Shown here one piece after another: positions 8,549 through 16,480 of a stretch of DNA of 39,151 bases. The stretch comes from Paenibacillus sinensis (GTDB taxonomy: Bacteria; Bacillota; Bacilli; Paenibacillales; Paenibacillaceae), in the NCBI RefSeq assembly GCF_019904155.1, contig NZ_JAHCMB010000231.1, positions 332-39,482 on the forward strand. Direction: 5' to 3'. Each line of letters begins with the position of its first letter. Within the stretch, counting starts at the first letter, position 1. The notes under the pieces were generated by a model. That model was not told where the DNA came from. It worked only from the letters and a program-made list of their open reading frames with translations, and did no database searches. Position numbers and translations under genes: made by a program.

Positions 8549-9109
8549 TTATAGCCTGGCTTCGTCAGACAGCAAGGCGTAAGTCCGGTGATCCTGCCAC
8601 CGACCGTCGATTCTGATGAACTGGCGGGCGATTCCTTCCGCCTGGAAGCCATTCTTCTCCAGCACACGCCGGGACGCGTCGTTGTGCAGTAGAATCGCGG
8701 CCTGAAGGCGATGGAGGCCAAGCGACTGGAAGGCATAGGCCACCACAAGCCCAACGGCTGCGGTCATGAAGCCTTTGCCCTGGCACTCATGGTCGACTAA
8801 GTAGCCAATATCGGCAAATTGGCCAACACCGCGCACGATATTGCTGATCGTGATCTGCCCGATCAGGCGGTCCTCTCCGGAAGCGTATATACCGAACATA
8901 TAGGCGCGATCCTGTTCGGCGTCCTCAATCCGCTGAGCGATCAGCTGTTTCTGACTATCAAGCGTGAAGAAGTCTTCCTCTCTCCGAGGCTCGTAGCGGC
9001 TGTGAATATAACGGTTGCGCAGACGCAGGTCAAGCAGGTCGTCTGCATCGGCAAGTGTAAAGGGTCTCAAGTAAATTCGAGCTGAGTGGCTGCTGAGCAC
9101 AAAGGTCAT
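8549..9109 (-). CDS. GNAT N-acetyltransferase, RimJ/RimL-like
   Basis: The 186-residue product is a RimJ/RimL-type acetyltransferase, which transfers acetyl from acetyl-CoA to an amine, often a protein N-terminus. The N-terminal IYLRPFTLADADDLLDLR is typical of the family. The CoA-binding motif region DIGYLVDHECQGKGFMTAAV (about 96-115) carries the Q-G-K-G-F signature, and LHNDASRRVLEKNGF (about 142-156) is the family's C-terminal motif. It lies 7 bases behind tadA, and its ribosome site AAGAGGAG overlaps the last tadA codons, so the two are co-transcribed and probably translationally coupled. The substrate is unknown. Confidence 0.85.
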   Translation of the reverse strand: MTFVLSSHSARIYLRPFTLADADDLLDLRLRNRYIHSRYEPRREEDFFTLDSQKQLIAQRIEDAEQDRAYMFGIYASGEDRLIGQITISNIVRGVGQFADIGYLVDHECQGKGFMTAAVGLVVAYAFQSLGLHRLQAAILLHNDASRRVLEKNGFQAEGIARQFIRIDGRWQDHRTYALLSDEARL

Positions 9110-9116
9110 GACGGGC

Positions 9117-9629
9117 TTACTCCTCTTTATTGGATTTAGGCTGGCGCTTCTGCCGCAGCCGGCGGAAGAAAGAGGTTAGAAGCTCGGCGCATTCCTCTTG
9201 AAGAATGCCGGAGATGATCTCCGTGCAGTGATTGAAGCGTGGCTCCTCCAGCAGGTTCATTAATGTTCCCGCACAGCCGGCCTTTGGGTCTGGTGTTCCA
9301 TATACGGTGCGGGGAACACGGGATTGTACCATCGCACCGGCACACATGGGGCAGGGCTCCAGAGTAACGTACAGCGTGCAATCCAGCAGACGCCAGGAAT
9401 TCAGCGCCTTGCTGGCTTCCCTAATGGCGACCATCTCGGCATGGGCGGTTGAGTCAAGCGTCGTCTCGCGAAGATTATAGCCTCTGCCGATAATCGCTCC
9501 ATCCTGTACGACGACCGCGCCGATCGGAACTTCGCCAAGCGCTTCCCCCTTGCGGGCTTCAGCGATAGCTTCGCGCATCCAATGCTCGTGTTCTTGTTGT
9601 TGATCCAACTCCCTGGCGGTGTTCTCCAA
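9117..9629 (-). CDS. tadA: tRNA-specific adenosine deaminase (A34 to inosine)
   Basis: TadA converts adenosine 34 to inosine in the wobble position of tRNA-Arg(ACG). The 170-residue protein has the zinc deaminase core: HAE at 63-65 (Zn ligand H63, proton shuttle E65) and PCPMC at 92-96 (Zn ligands C93 and C96). GEVPIGAVVV and the C-terminal FFRRLRQKR also match the family. The start is a TTG at 9629 with GAGGAAGAG upstream. In B. subtilis tadA lies near serS on the same side of the origin. Here it is inverted and is followed by an acetyltransferase gene rather than the scr-dnaX genes. The DnaA-box cluster lies 65 bases upstream of its start. Confidence 0.95.
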   Translation of the reverse strand: MENTARELDQQQEHEHWMREAIAEARKGEALGEVPIGAVVVQDGAIIGRGYNLRETTLDSTAHAEMVAIREASKALNSWRLLDCTLYVTLEPCPMCAGAMVQSRVPRTVYGTPDPKAGCAGTLMNLLEEPRFNHCTEIISGILQEECAELLTSFFRRLRQKRQPKSNKEE

Positions 9630-9693
9630 AAATTCTCTTCCTCTCCGTGAATCGGCCGATTATTCCGCGAACGGATATTCGTTCTTAACAAGC

Positions 9694-9786
9694 TGTGAAT
9701 AACTCTGTGGAAAACCGGGGTATTATCCACATTTTTATGCACATCGAGGAACTTGATTTGTTTATATGTGCATAACCTGTGGATGG
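9694..9786. promoter_or_regulatory. Cluster of DnaA boxes between tadA and the histidine kinase
   Basis: Four exact TTATNCACA boxes occur within 82 bases: 9694-9702 (minus, TTATTCACA), 9723-9731 (plus, TTATCCACA), 9735-9743 (plus, TTATGCACA) and 9767-9775 (minus, TTATGCACA). A one-mismatch box (minus, TTTTCCACA) lies at 9706-9714 and a two-mismatch box (minus, CCATCCACA) at 9778-9786. At equal base frequencies one exact box is expected per about 33 kb on both strands together, so this is far from chance. No dnaA or dnaN gene is adjacent, so a DnaA-titration or regulatory cluster is more likely than an origin. The rest of the 312-base gap (9630-9941) has no gene that I can support. Confidence 0.85.
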
Positions 9787-9941
9787 TTTCTTCCCTATTG
9801 TAGAGAAAGAGACGGTATTTTTCAATCGATAGGGCTCGAAAAGCCGTGTACAACCGCTTTTCAAAAGCAGGGGCAACAGTTATGATATTTATGGAATGAT
9901 ATTATAAGATTTACCAGCCCGTTAAGAGGTGAACAGAGAGC

Positions 9942-12230
9942 TTGTCCATTAAAACGAAGCTTTCCGCCATAATATTCGGCTCGGTGCTTCTGATCTTGGC
10001 GTTGAATTTAACGCTGAATACATACAGCACGCGAGATAATCTGCGGAACGAAGTGGAACGAAACATGAGGACAGCGGCCATGCAAATAGCCGTCTCCGTG
10101 GAGCAGAGCAATTACAGCTCCAATTACGCGGAACAGTTACTTGCCCAGAACTTGCGGATGGCCGCTGTTTATATTGCTAGCCGGCTGGATCCCAACATTG
10201 ACAACGTTAGCAACTCGGAGCTTAAGACGCTGGCAGCGGAAGCAGGTGTGTCCAATATCTCGCTGCTGGTCAGAACGAAAGACGACGTGGTGGTTCGGAA
10301 GTCCTCCGACTCCAAGGAGCTGGGGCTACCGACCAAAGGCTGGGGCTATTGGTACACGGCTTTCATCGATTTATTCGAAGGACGGGATGTATCGGTCGCG
10401 AAGGGACAGCGGATGCAGAATTTCTGGTCCGGCCCCTTTGAGTACTCTTCATCCAATCCGGAGTTTATCGAGAAGTGGGGATACTACCATGACGAGAATC
10501 ATAATTACATAATTGATCCCTATATCCGCAGTACGGCAATCAGCGATTATGTCCGGATCATGAGCCCCGAAGAAATCGTTCAGCAGACCATGAAGATCAA
10601 CCCTGATATTCTTGAGATTACAGGGATCAATCCGATCACTTTCGGCTCGTCTACAATGGCTTCTGACGGCACTGACAGCGTGAATACGAAGCTGCGCAAC
10701 CGGCCAATCAAATACGGGACCTACCACTACGGGAATGTTGAGGAGGACAAGGAGGCGATTCAGGAGGCATTGAGCCGCAAGTCGCCTGTTATGCTGGAGA
10801 CTAAAGCTAACGGCACTCGGGTGCTGAAGAGCTTCATTCCTGTCACTCTGCCTGATTCCGGCGCTTACGTTATCAGTGTGGTCAGCAGCTATTCCGTCAT
10901 CTCTTCAGTGTTGAAAGAGCAGATTTGGAACAGCGTCCGCACCTCGTCCCTGCTGCTTGCCTTCTTCCTGCTGGGAAGCTATGTGCTGGCGGGATTCATT
11001 ATCCGGCCGATTCGGGCAATCCTCGCCAAAGTGCAGGATGTGTCCCAAGGCAAATTCGATCCGCCTCTTATCGTAGGCAGCCGCGACGAGCTGGGCCAGC
11101 TGGCGCTGCGTATCAATTCCATGACGCGCAATCTGGAGCTGCATACAAGCCGTCTCCGAAGAACGCTGGAAGAGAACCGCGAAGTGAAGGAGCATCTGGA
11201 GTCCGTGATTAACGGAACCTCGGATGCGATTCATACCACCGATATGAGCGGCCATATTATCAGTGTTAACCGGGCGTTTGAGGAGCTGTACGGCTGGAAG
11301 GAGAGCGAAGCGGCCGGGAAGCCGCTCCACCTGATTCCGGACTCGGTTCAGCAGGAGGAGAGCAACCGGCTTGAGCGGCTAATACGCGGCGAGCCGCTTC
11401 CGCCAACGGAGACGCTGCGTCTGAAGCGGGATGGATCGGAAATTGAAGTCAGTGTAAGCACCTCTGTCATTCGGGACGAGGAAGGCCATCCGATGTCCTT
11501 CGTCCATGTGTCCCGGGATATGACGGAACGCAACCGGATGGAGGAGCTTCTGCGGCAGTCCGAGAAGCTTACGACAGTCGGGCAGCTGGCTGCAGGCGTC
11601 GCCCATGAAATCCGCAACCCGTTGACGACGCTTAGGGGATTTCTGCAGCTTCAGAAAGAGAAGAGTCTGCTCATTCCCCTGCATGTCGATCTGATGCTCT
11701 CCGAGCTGGACCGGATTAATTTGATTGTCAGCGAGTTCCTGATCCTGGCCAAGCCGCAGGCGGTCCGGTTTCAGCGGAAGGATGTGCGCCAGATTTTATA
11801 CGATGTCGTATCGCTCCTGGACAGCCAGGCGCATCTGCATGACATCCAGGTCGAGAACCGGTTTGAATACCGTCCTGCTATGGTACACTGTGAAGAGAAC
11901 CAGTTGAAGCAGGTGTTCATCAATATCATCAAGAACGGGATCGAGTCCATGTCTTCAGGAGGAACGCTGACGCTGGAACAGAAGCGTGTCGATAGCTCCA
12001 TCGTCATCATAATCACAGATGAAGGCGAAGGTATCCCCGAGGAGGTTCTGCCGAAGCTTGGCCAGCCGTTCTTCACGAATAAGGAGACGGGGACGGGACT
12101 CGGCCTTATGATCAGCCAGCGGATCATACAGGCTCATAAGGGACGTATGGAGATCGACAGCCGGGTCGGTTACGGAACCTGGGTGACGATCACGCTGCCG
12201 GAAGCCGGAGAGTGTGAGGATATAGCATAG
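9942..12230 (+). CDS. Membrane-bound PAS sensor histidine kinase, orphan
   Basis: The 762-residue protein is a membrane sensor kinase. TM1 (about 8-27) and TM2 (about 334-354) flank a sensor region of about 300 residues outside the membrane, probably a dCache-like double PAS fold. A HAMP linker (about 355-408), a cytoplasmic PAS domain (about 415-530), HisKA with the phosphorylated H555 in VAHEIRNPLTTLRG, and an HATPase_c domain with N, G1 (DEGEGIPEE) and G2 (TGTGLGL) boxes follow. The HisKA wording resembles sporulation-type Kin kinases, so input to Spo0F is a possible but unproven role. The start is a TTG with AAGAGGTGA 9 bases upstream. No response regulator is adjacent. Confidence 0.88.
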   Translation: MSIKTKLSAIIFGSVLLILALNLTLNTYSTRDNLRNEVERNMRTAAMQIAVSVEQSNYSSNYAEQLLAQNLRMAAVYIASRLDPNIDNVSNSELKTLAAEAGVSNISLLVRTKDDVVVRKSSDSKELGLPTKGWGYWYTAFIDLFEGRDVSVAKGQRMQNFWSGPFEYSSSNPEFIEKWGYYHDENHNYIIDPYIRSTAISDYVRIMSPEEIVQQTMKINPDILEITGINPITFGSSTMASDGTDSVNTKLRNRPIKYGTYHYGNVEEDKEAIQEALSRKSPVMLETKANGTRVLKSFIPVTLPDSGAYVISVVSSYSVISSVLKEQIWNSVRTSSLLLAFFLLGSYVLAGFIIRPIRAILAKVQDVSQGKFDPPLIVGSRDELGQLALRINSMTRNLELHTSRLRRTLEENREVKEHLESVINGTSDAIHTTDMSGHIISVNRAFEELYGWKESEAAGKPLHLIPDSVQQEESNRLERLIRGEPLPPTETLRLKRDGSEIEVSVSTSVIRDEEGHPMSFVHVSRDMTERNRMEELLRQSEKLTTVGQLAAGVAHEIRNPLTTLRGFLQLQKEKSLLIPLHVDLMLSELDRINLIVSEFLILAKPQAVRFQRKDVRQILYDVVSLLDSQAHLHDIQVENRFEYRPAMVHCEENQLKQVFINIIKNGIESMSSGGTLTLEQKRVDSSIVIIITDEGEGIPEEVLPKLGQPFFTNKETGTGLGLMISQRIIQAHKGRMEIDSRVGYGTWVTITLPEAGECEDIA

Positions 12231-12271
12231 GAAGCCCGCAGCAAGGACAAGAAAGAGAGTGAGAGCGCAGC

Positions 12272-12973
12272 ATGAGAATTAATAAGTTTATCAGTGAGAC
12301 GGGCTACTGCTCCCGCCGCGAAGCGGACAAGCTGGTGGAGAGCGGAAGAGTGACGATCAACGGAGAGAAGGCTGTTCTGGGCAGCCAGGCCGAGTCGGGG
12401 GATGATGTCCGGATTGACGGAAAGGCGCTCAGCACCGAATCCCGGACGGTCTACATCGCGCTGAACAAGCCGGTCGGCATTACCTCTACGACCGAGGGCC
12501 ATGTGAAGGGGAATATCGTTGATTTTGTCGGACATCATGAACGGATCTTCCCCATCGGCCGGCTGGACAAAGATTCCGAAGGACTGATCCTGCTAACCAA
12601 TGACGGCGATATCGTCAATAAAATTCTTCGCGCCGAGGGGCGGCATGAGAAGGAGTATGTCGTGACCGTAGACCGCCCGATTACGCCTTCCTTTATTGAA
12701 GGTATGTCCAGCGGGGTCAAAATTCTCGGAGAGAAGACGTTGCCATGCCAGGTAACCCGCATAACGGAACGGGTATTCCGGATTATTCTGACCGAGGGCA
12801 AGAACAGGCAAATCCGCAGAATGTGCAGCGCCTTCGGTTACGAAGTGCGGCGGCTGCAGCGGATCCGGATCATGAATATTCGGCTGGGGAACCTGAAGGT
12901 GGGTACCTGGCGTGATCTGACGCCTGCCGAGAAGAAAGAGCTTGGAGGCATGCTCGACTATCGGCTTCAGTGA
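12272..12973 (+). CDS. rluF: 23S rRNA pseudouridine synthase RluF
   Basis: The 233-residue protein belongs to the RsuA/RluB/E/F family, which isomerises uridine to pseudouridine in rRNA. It has an N-terminal S4 RNA-binding domain (about 1-50, RINKFISETGYCSRREADK). The catalytic domain contains GRLDKDSEGL with the catalytic aspartate D99, and the C-terminal motif GKNRQIRRMCSAFGYEV. The text around IALNKPVGITSTTEG and NIVDFVGH is closest to RluF, which modifies helix 80 of 23S rRNA near U2604. It lies 41 bases after the histidine kinase and may share its transcript. A strong terminator follows. Confidence 0.92.
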   Translation: MRINKFISETGYCSRREADKLVESGRVTINGEKAVLGSQAESGDDVRIDGKALSTESRTVYIALNKPVGITSTTEGHVKGNIVDFVGHHERIFPIGRLDKDSEGLILLTNDGDIVNKILRAEGRHEKEYVVTVDRPITPSFIEGMSSGVKILGEKTLPCQVTRITERVFRIILTEGKNRQIRRMCSAFGYEVRRLQRIRIMNIRLGNLKVGTWRDLTPAEKKELGGMLDYRLQ

Positions 12974-12980
12974 CAATATG

Positions 12981-13021
12981 ATCCTCTTCCGGTCCTGATA
13001 GGCGCTGGAAGGGGATTTTTT
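12981..13021 (+). terminator. rluF intrinsic terminator
   Basis: A 10-bp stem with one G-T pair (12981-12990 with 13007-13016) is followed by six T. Confidence 0.88.
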
Positions 13022-13073
13022 AAAATATAAGAATGAATAAGCTGCGCGCTTATCACAGCCTTCTATTTCTCGG

Positions 13074-13110
13074 TAAACGCATGGCGTCTAAGGACGCCGT
13101 AAAGCGTTTA
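13074..13110 (+). promoter_or_regulatory. Two-tier hairpin in the leader of the EFR1 gene
   Basis: The outer stem TAAACGC/GCGTTTA (13074-13080 with 13104-13110) encloses an inner stem GGCGTC/GACGCC with a TAAG loop (13083-13098). There is no T tract, so it is not a terminator. It lies about 95 bases before the EFR1 start, in a 184-base intergenic region with no gene. Its role is unknown. Confidence 0.5.
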
Positions 13111-13205
13111 TCCTTGTATGGAATCTCATAGATACGGGAAGCAGGCCTTACTACAATGGTTGGGTCAGGATTTCCAGACATCCGTCCAGTTGGGAGGTTG
13201 CTCAC

Positions 13206-14090
13206 ATGCAGGAATCGCGAACGGCAATTTTTTATTTTTCAGGAACGGGAAATACCGAGGTTGTCGCCAGGCTGCTGTCCGAAGCATTGACCAGGGAGGG
13301 CGGCGGAGCAGACCTGTTCAGGATCGAAGACATTATCAAAGGACATCGAATGCCGGATTACGCCGGATACGGTTTAATCGGGATCGGTCATCCCGTGATG
13401 GGATTTGGAGCGTCCAGCCTGGTAGAACGGTTCGTCAGGCAGCTGCCTTCTTCCTTGGAGACTCCTGCCTTCGTCTTTAAGACGGCGTCATCCCCCCATT
13501 ACATCAATTATGGAGCCTCCCACGTCCTGCTGAGGATGCTGCGGCAGAAGGGCTACAGCCCCTTTCACGATTCTCTTCTCGCCATGCCTTGCAATCTCTT
13601 CATGAAATACGACGATCGGCTGAACAAACAGCTGTATGAGGCTGCCCGGATGAAGACGGAACGTATCGGGGATGAGATCAGGAGAAGGGTGCCCCGGAAG
13701 CTTGAGATGAACCTTTTGCTGAGAATGGTATTAAGGACGGTGTACTGGGGAGAGGGATTTGCCGCTAAATTTTTCGCAAAAGGCTTGTCTGCTTCATCCT
13801 CCTGCACGTTGTGTCTGAAATGTGTGCGGGAATGTCCGGTATCCAATATCAAAAAGACGGAGGAAGGCATTTCATTTGGCCGTGCGTGTATGTGGTGCAT
13901 GAGGTGCCTGTATAATTGTCCCAGGGAAGCGATCCAGGCGAAATATATTCGCTCCTGTGTGGTTCGTCCCTATACGGGAGGACCCGGACTCCAAAGGCTG
14001 GCTGAGGATTCAGGAAACGACGGTCAGTACGTTACGGCAGAATCCAGGGGGTATTACAGGCATTTTATCGATTATTTAAAGGAGGAGTAG
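13206..14090 (+). CDS. EFR1 family flavodoxin/ferredoxin fusion
   Basis: The 294-residue protein joins an N-terminal flavodoxin domain to a C-terminal bacterial ferredoxin domain. The FMN phosphate loop SGTGNTE lies at about 12-18. The ferredoxin part carries two CxxCxxCxxxC cluster sites, C200/203/206/210 and C228/231/234/238, each ending in a Cys-Pro, as in two [4Fe-4S] ferredoxins. Such EFR1 proteins are inferred to pass electrons within the cytosol. Partners and substrates are unknown here. The ATG has GGGAGG about 10 bases upstream. It is a single gene, convergent with motB. Confidence 0.88.
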   Translation: MQESRTAIFYFSGTGNTEVVARLLSEALTREGGGADLFRIEDIIKGHRMPDYAGYGLIGIGHPVMGFGASSLVERFVRQLPSSLETPAFVFKTASSPHYINYGASHVLLRMLRQKGYSPFHDSLLAMPCNLFMKYDDRLNKQLYEAARMKTERIGDEIRRRVPRKLEMNLLLRMVLRTVYWGEGFAAKFFAKGLSASSSCTLCLKCVRECPVSNIKKTEEGISFGRACMWCMRCLYNCPREAIQAKYIRSCVVRPYTGGPGLQRLAEDSGNDGQYVTAESRGYYRHFIDYLKEE

Positions 14091-14109
14091 CGTCTATATG
14101 CAGACAAAA

Positions 14110-14193
14110 ATCCCCTCCCGCTTACAGTTCTCGTTCAGCTTGCTGTGAACGCTCGCACTGTATGCCTGAAGGGGGTGTACGTTAAAAGGGGAT
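14110..14193. terminator. Structured terminator region between EFR1 and motB
   Basis: An outer stem ATCCCCT/AGGGGAT (14110-14116 with 14187-14193) encloses a second hairpin built on CGTTCA/TGAACG (14132-14137 with 14146-14151), extended by ACAGT/ACTGT. On the minus strand the outer stem runs into TTTTTG, as expected for the end of the motAB transcript. It may also stop EFR1 transcription. Confidence 0.6.
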
Positions 14194-14198
14194 AAGAG

Positions 14199-15008
14199 TT
14201 ATTTCGCGGATACTGACGTCGTCTTCGTGGTATCCTGGTATTTCCGAAGAATCGACACTTCAACCCGGCGATTCTTCGCGCGTCCGGCCTCGGTGGAATT
14301 ATCGGCTACTGGTTGGTATTCCCCGTATCCGATGACGCTGAATTTCTCCGGATTCAAGTACGGATTGATCAGCAGAATTCTCATGAACTGCAGGGCCCGA
14401 TTGGCGCTGAGGTCCCAGTTGGAAGAATATTGGTTGTTCGAGATCGGAATATTGTCGGTATAGCCGGACACGACGACACTATAATCCGGGAACGACTGAA
14501 GGATGTATGAGATCGATTTGGCCAGCTGCCGCGACTCCGGCTTGACGTTGGCCTGTCCCGAAGGAAACAGCGCGTTGTCGCTTATCGTAATCAGAAGCTG
14601 CGACTGATTGAGCTTCGTTTCGAGCAGATCTGTCAAATTATTAGCTTTGATATATTGGTCGAACTGCTTCTTGAGCTTCTCGAGATCTTCCTGCTCTTTC
14701 TGCCGGAGCTTGGCAATCTCGTTCTCATTGCGGTTCGTGTCCAGCACATTGTCGTTCTTCTTCGCCTTGCCTTCATCGAGATTACTATTGGTAGGCGCCA
14801 TCGATTGGTAGTCCAGCACCCCTGTCCCGCCGTTCAGGGCACTGCTGAAAGCCTGGGCCATCTCTTCAAATTTCTTGGCGTCCGTCGCGCTCATGGCGTA
14901 CAGGACGAGGAACAAGGCGACAAGCAGGGTCATAAGGTCGGAATAAGGGAGCAGCCAGGATTCGTCGGCATGCTCTTCATGATCCTCGTGCCTAGTCTTT
15001 TTGCTCAT
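14199..15008 (-). CDS. motB: Flagellar motor stator protein MotB
   Basis: MotB pairs with MotA to form the ion channel that drives the flagellar motor and anchors it to peptidoglycan. The 269-residue product has one membrane segment after ESWLLPYSD, whose D24 is the ion-binding aspartate. A charged Glu/Lys coiled stretch (about 85-125) follows, then an OmpA-like peptidoglycan-binding domain (VVVSGYTDNIP, SNWDLSANRALQFM, GYGEYQPVADN, RRVEV). The start is set at the ATG at 15008 with AAGGAAGG 8 bases upstream. A GTG at 15017 is too close to that site. The gene overlaps the end of motA by 17 bases, the usual coupled motAB arrangement. Confidence 0.95.
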   Translation of the reverse strand: MSKKTRHEDHEEHADESWLLPYSDLMTLLVALFLVLYAMSATDAKKFEEMAQAFSSALNGGTGVLDYQSMAPTNSNLDEGKAKKNDNVLDTNRNENEIAKLRQKEQEDLEKLKKQFDQYIKANNLTDLLETKLNQSQLLITISDNALFPSGQANVKPESRQLAKSISYILQSFPDYSVVVSGYTDNIPISNNQYSSNWDLSANRALQFMRILLINPYLNPEKFSVIGYGEYQPVADNSTEAGRAKNRRVEVSILRKYQDTTKTTSVSAK

Positions 15009-15795
15009 TCGCCCCACCTTCCTTCTGATTCAGCTTGGCGCGCTCTGCAGGGGTCAGGAAGACGGACAGCTTCTGGTTAATGGCGATGGTCGAGACACCG
15101 GACTGGATAGAAAGCAGCCCTTCCAGCATCATCATGCGGATCTCCATTTCCTGCTTCGACAGACGCTTGAGCTTGTTCGACATCGGATGCCATAAGACGT
15201 AACCGGTAAAGATACCGAGCAGTGTCGCGATAAATGCCGCGCCGATCGCGTGAGCGAGCTTCTCCATGGCGCTCATATCCGCGAGGGCGGCGATCAGACC
15301 GATAACGGCGCCGAGCACCCCGAGCGTCGGGGCGTACATGCCGGCCTGGGAGAATATCAAGGCTCCGACTTTATGGCGCTCCTCAGTCGCGTGAATATCT
15401 TCCATCAGGACATCCTGAACGAATTCCTGGTCGTTGCCGTCGATAATCATCCGCATGCCGCTGCGGAGAAAATCATCCTGAATCTCCTCTACCTTGGATT
15501 CAAGCGCCAGCAGGCCTTCGCGGCGGGTTATGGCCGCCCATTCCATGAACATGGTAATGACTTCTTGCTTGCTGACCATTTTCTTCCCGCCGACAAAGAT
15601 GATCTTGAACAGCTTCGGCAGCTTTTTGATTTCTGACATCGGGAATGCCATAAACAGGGAGGCGGCCGTACCCACAAGAATGATGGTAAAGGCGGCGTAG
15701 TTCTTAAGCGCGATGATCGGCGCCCCTTTGAGGAACATCCCCAAGATAACAGCTACAAGACCAAGAATCAGACCAATAATTGATGAGATTTGCAT
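14992..15795 (-). CDS. motA: Flagellar motor stator protein MotA
   Basis: MotA is the multi-pass stator subunit that, with MotB, turns ion flow into torque on the rotor. The 267-residue protein has four membrane segments: about 3-22, 32-50, 150-172 and 182-201. The large cytoplasmic loop (about 60-145) carries the charged region that contacts FliG (RREGLLALE, LRSGMRMIIDG). The conserved PTLGVLGAVIGL lies before the third segment's core. The ATG has GAGGTG 7 bases upstream. Only motAB is present here, with no other flagellar gene. A minus-strand GCCGATCG upstream resembles a SigD -10 but lacks a matching -35. Confidence 0.95.
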   Translation of the reverse strand: MQISSIIGLILGLVAVILGMFLKGAPIIALKNYAAFTIILVGTAASLFMAFPMSEIKKLPKLFKIIFVGGKKMVSKQEVITMFMEWAAITRREGLLALESKVEEIQDDFLRSGMRMIIDGNDQEFVQDVLMEDIHATEERHKVGALIFSQAGMYAPTLGVLGAVIGLIAALADMSAMEKLAHAIGAAFIATLLGIFTGYVLWHPMSNKLKRLSKQEMEIRMMMLEGLLSIQSGVSTIAINQKLSVFLTPAERAKLNQKEGGANEQKD

Positions 15796-15936
15796 GCATA
15801 CACCTCGTCCATGAGATTTAAATATTGAACTCCGCAGCTTTCATCCATGAATGGCGGCGGGCCGATCGGCGAAGAACAAATAAAAGCCATAATTTATTTA
15901 TCGACAGCCCGACTCTTTTTGTGAAGGCGTTTAGGC

Positions 15937-15942
15937 TATAAT
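15937..15942 (+). promoter_or_regulatory. Likely -10 element of the 15990 gene
   Basis: A perfect TATAAT lies 47 bases before the GTG start. The matching -35 (around the T-run at 15914-15920) is poor, so the promoter may be weak or need an activator. Confidence 0.4.
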
Positions 15943-15989
15943 GGGTAAGGAAAGGGTATTCATAGTCTTTAAGAAGCGGAGTGAGAACG

Positions 15990-16283
15990 GTGGGCGTTAA
16001 GCATGGAAGAGATTACGGCGATATATTGAACGACTTAACAAAAGCGGTTGAGTGCATACCGGACAGCTATCTGTTCTTTGAAATGGACTCGGAGGAGTGG
16101 CAGATGCTGCCGCGTGAATCGAAGCTGGAGGTATGGGAGGCGCTCGCGGAGGATCTGTTCTTTGCTTTGGGCAACGAGCCTGTCATACAGGTAGGCAGCG
16201 GTGTCGTGATTTATGACAAGGAAGGGCACCGGATCAATATTCTGGTTGGAGAAGAGGATTTGGAGTCTGTAGCGCTGATCTAA
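15990..16283 (+). CDS. Small acidic protein of unknown function
   Basis: The 97-residue product is not recognised. It is acidic, with no signal peptide or membrane segment. The start is set at the GTG at 15990, with AGCGGAG 8 bases upstream. Another in-frame GTG at 15981 lies inside that ribosome site. The sequence mixes a helical part (about 8-55, DILNDLTKAVECIPDSY and KLEVWEALAEDLFFALG) with beta-like strands at the end (VIQVGSGVVIYD, HRINILVG). It is a single gene, divergent from motA and followed by the phhB promoter. A link to either neighbour is not evident. Confidence 0.7.
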   Translation: MGVKHGRDYGDILNDLTKAVECIPDSYLFFEMDSEEWQMLPRESKLEVWEALAEDLFFALGNEPVIQVGSGVVIYDKEGHRINILVGEEDLESVALI

Positions 16284-16296
16284 GGGCTCCGCTAAT

Positions 16297-16325
16297 TTGC
16301 CCCGAGTCTGCCCTCATGGTAAAAT
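16297..16325 (+). promoter_or_regulatory. Promoter of the phhB leader
   Basis: TTGCCC (16297-16302), a 17-base spacer and TAAAAT (16320-16325) would start a leader of about 150 bases before phhB. Confidence 0.5.
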
Positions 16326-16395
16326 TGGGGGTGTCCAAGGTATAAAAGCCGGGAACCCAGAATACATTAAACCGAAAATAGGCCTTAGCCTGGCG

Positions 16396-16431
16396 CATCC
16401 CTTGGATTGAAGACTGAGGGATGTTTGTTTT
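16396..16431 (+). terminator. Possible attenuator in the phhB leader
   Basis: CATCCCT/AGGGATG (16396-16402 with 16417-16423) forms a 7-bp hairpin followed by TTTGTTTT. It lies between the phhB promoter and the phhB ribosome site, so it would act on phhB transcription itself rather than end an upstream gene. Confidence 0.45.
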
Positions 16432-16480
16432 AAGGAAGGCTGCGGGAATTCCGGCGGCTGTCAAGGGAGGAAAATCTAAC

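Noticed and set aside
9694..9786. DnaA-box cluster as a replication origin
   Set aside because: No dnaA or dnaN gene and no clear AT-rich unwinding tract are adjacent, so a titration or regulatory cluster is preferred.
9630..9941. SRP RNA (scr) gene next to tadA as in B. subtilis
   Set aside because: I searched for the conserved SRP apical loop and Alu sequences and did not see them; the gap is occupied by DnaA boxes.
15861..15870. SigD promoter for motAB
   Set aside because: GCCGATCG resembles a SigD -10, but no TAAA lies 15 bases upstream and the site is palindromic by chance.
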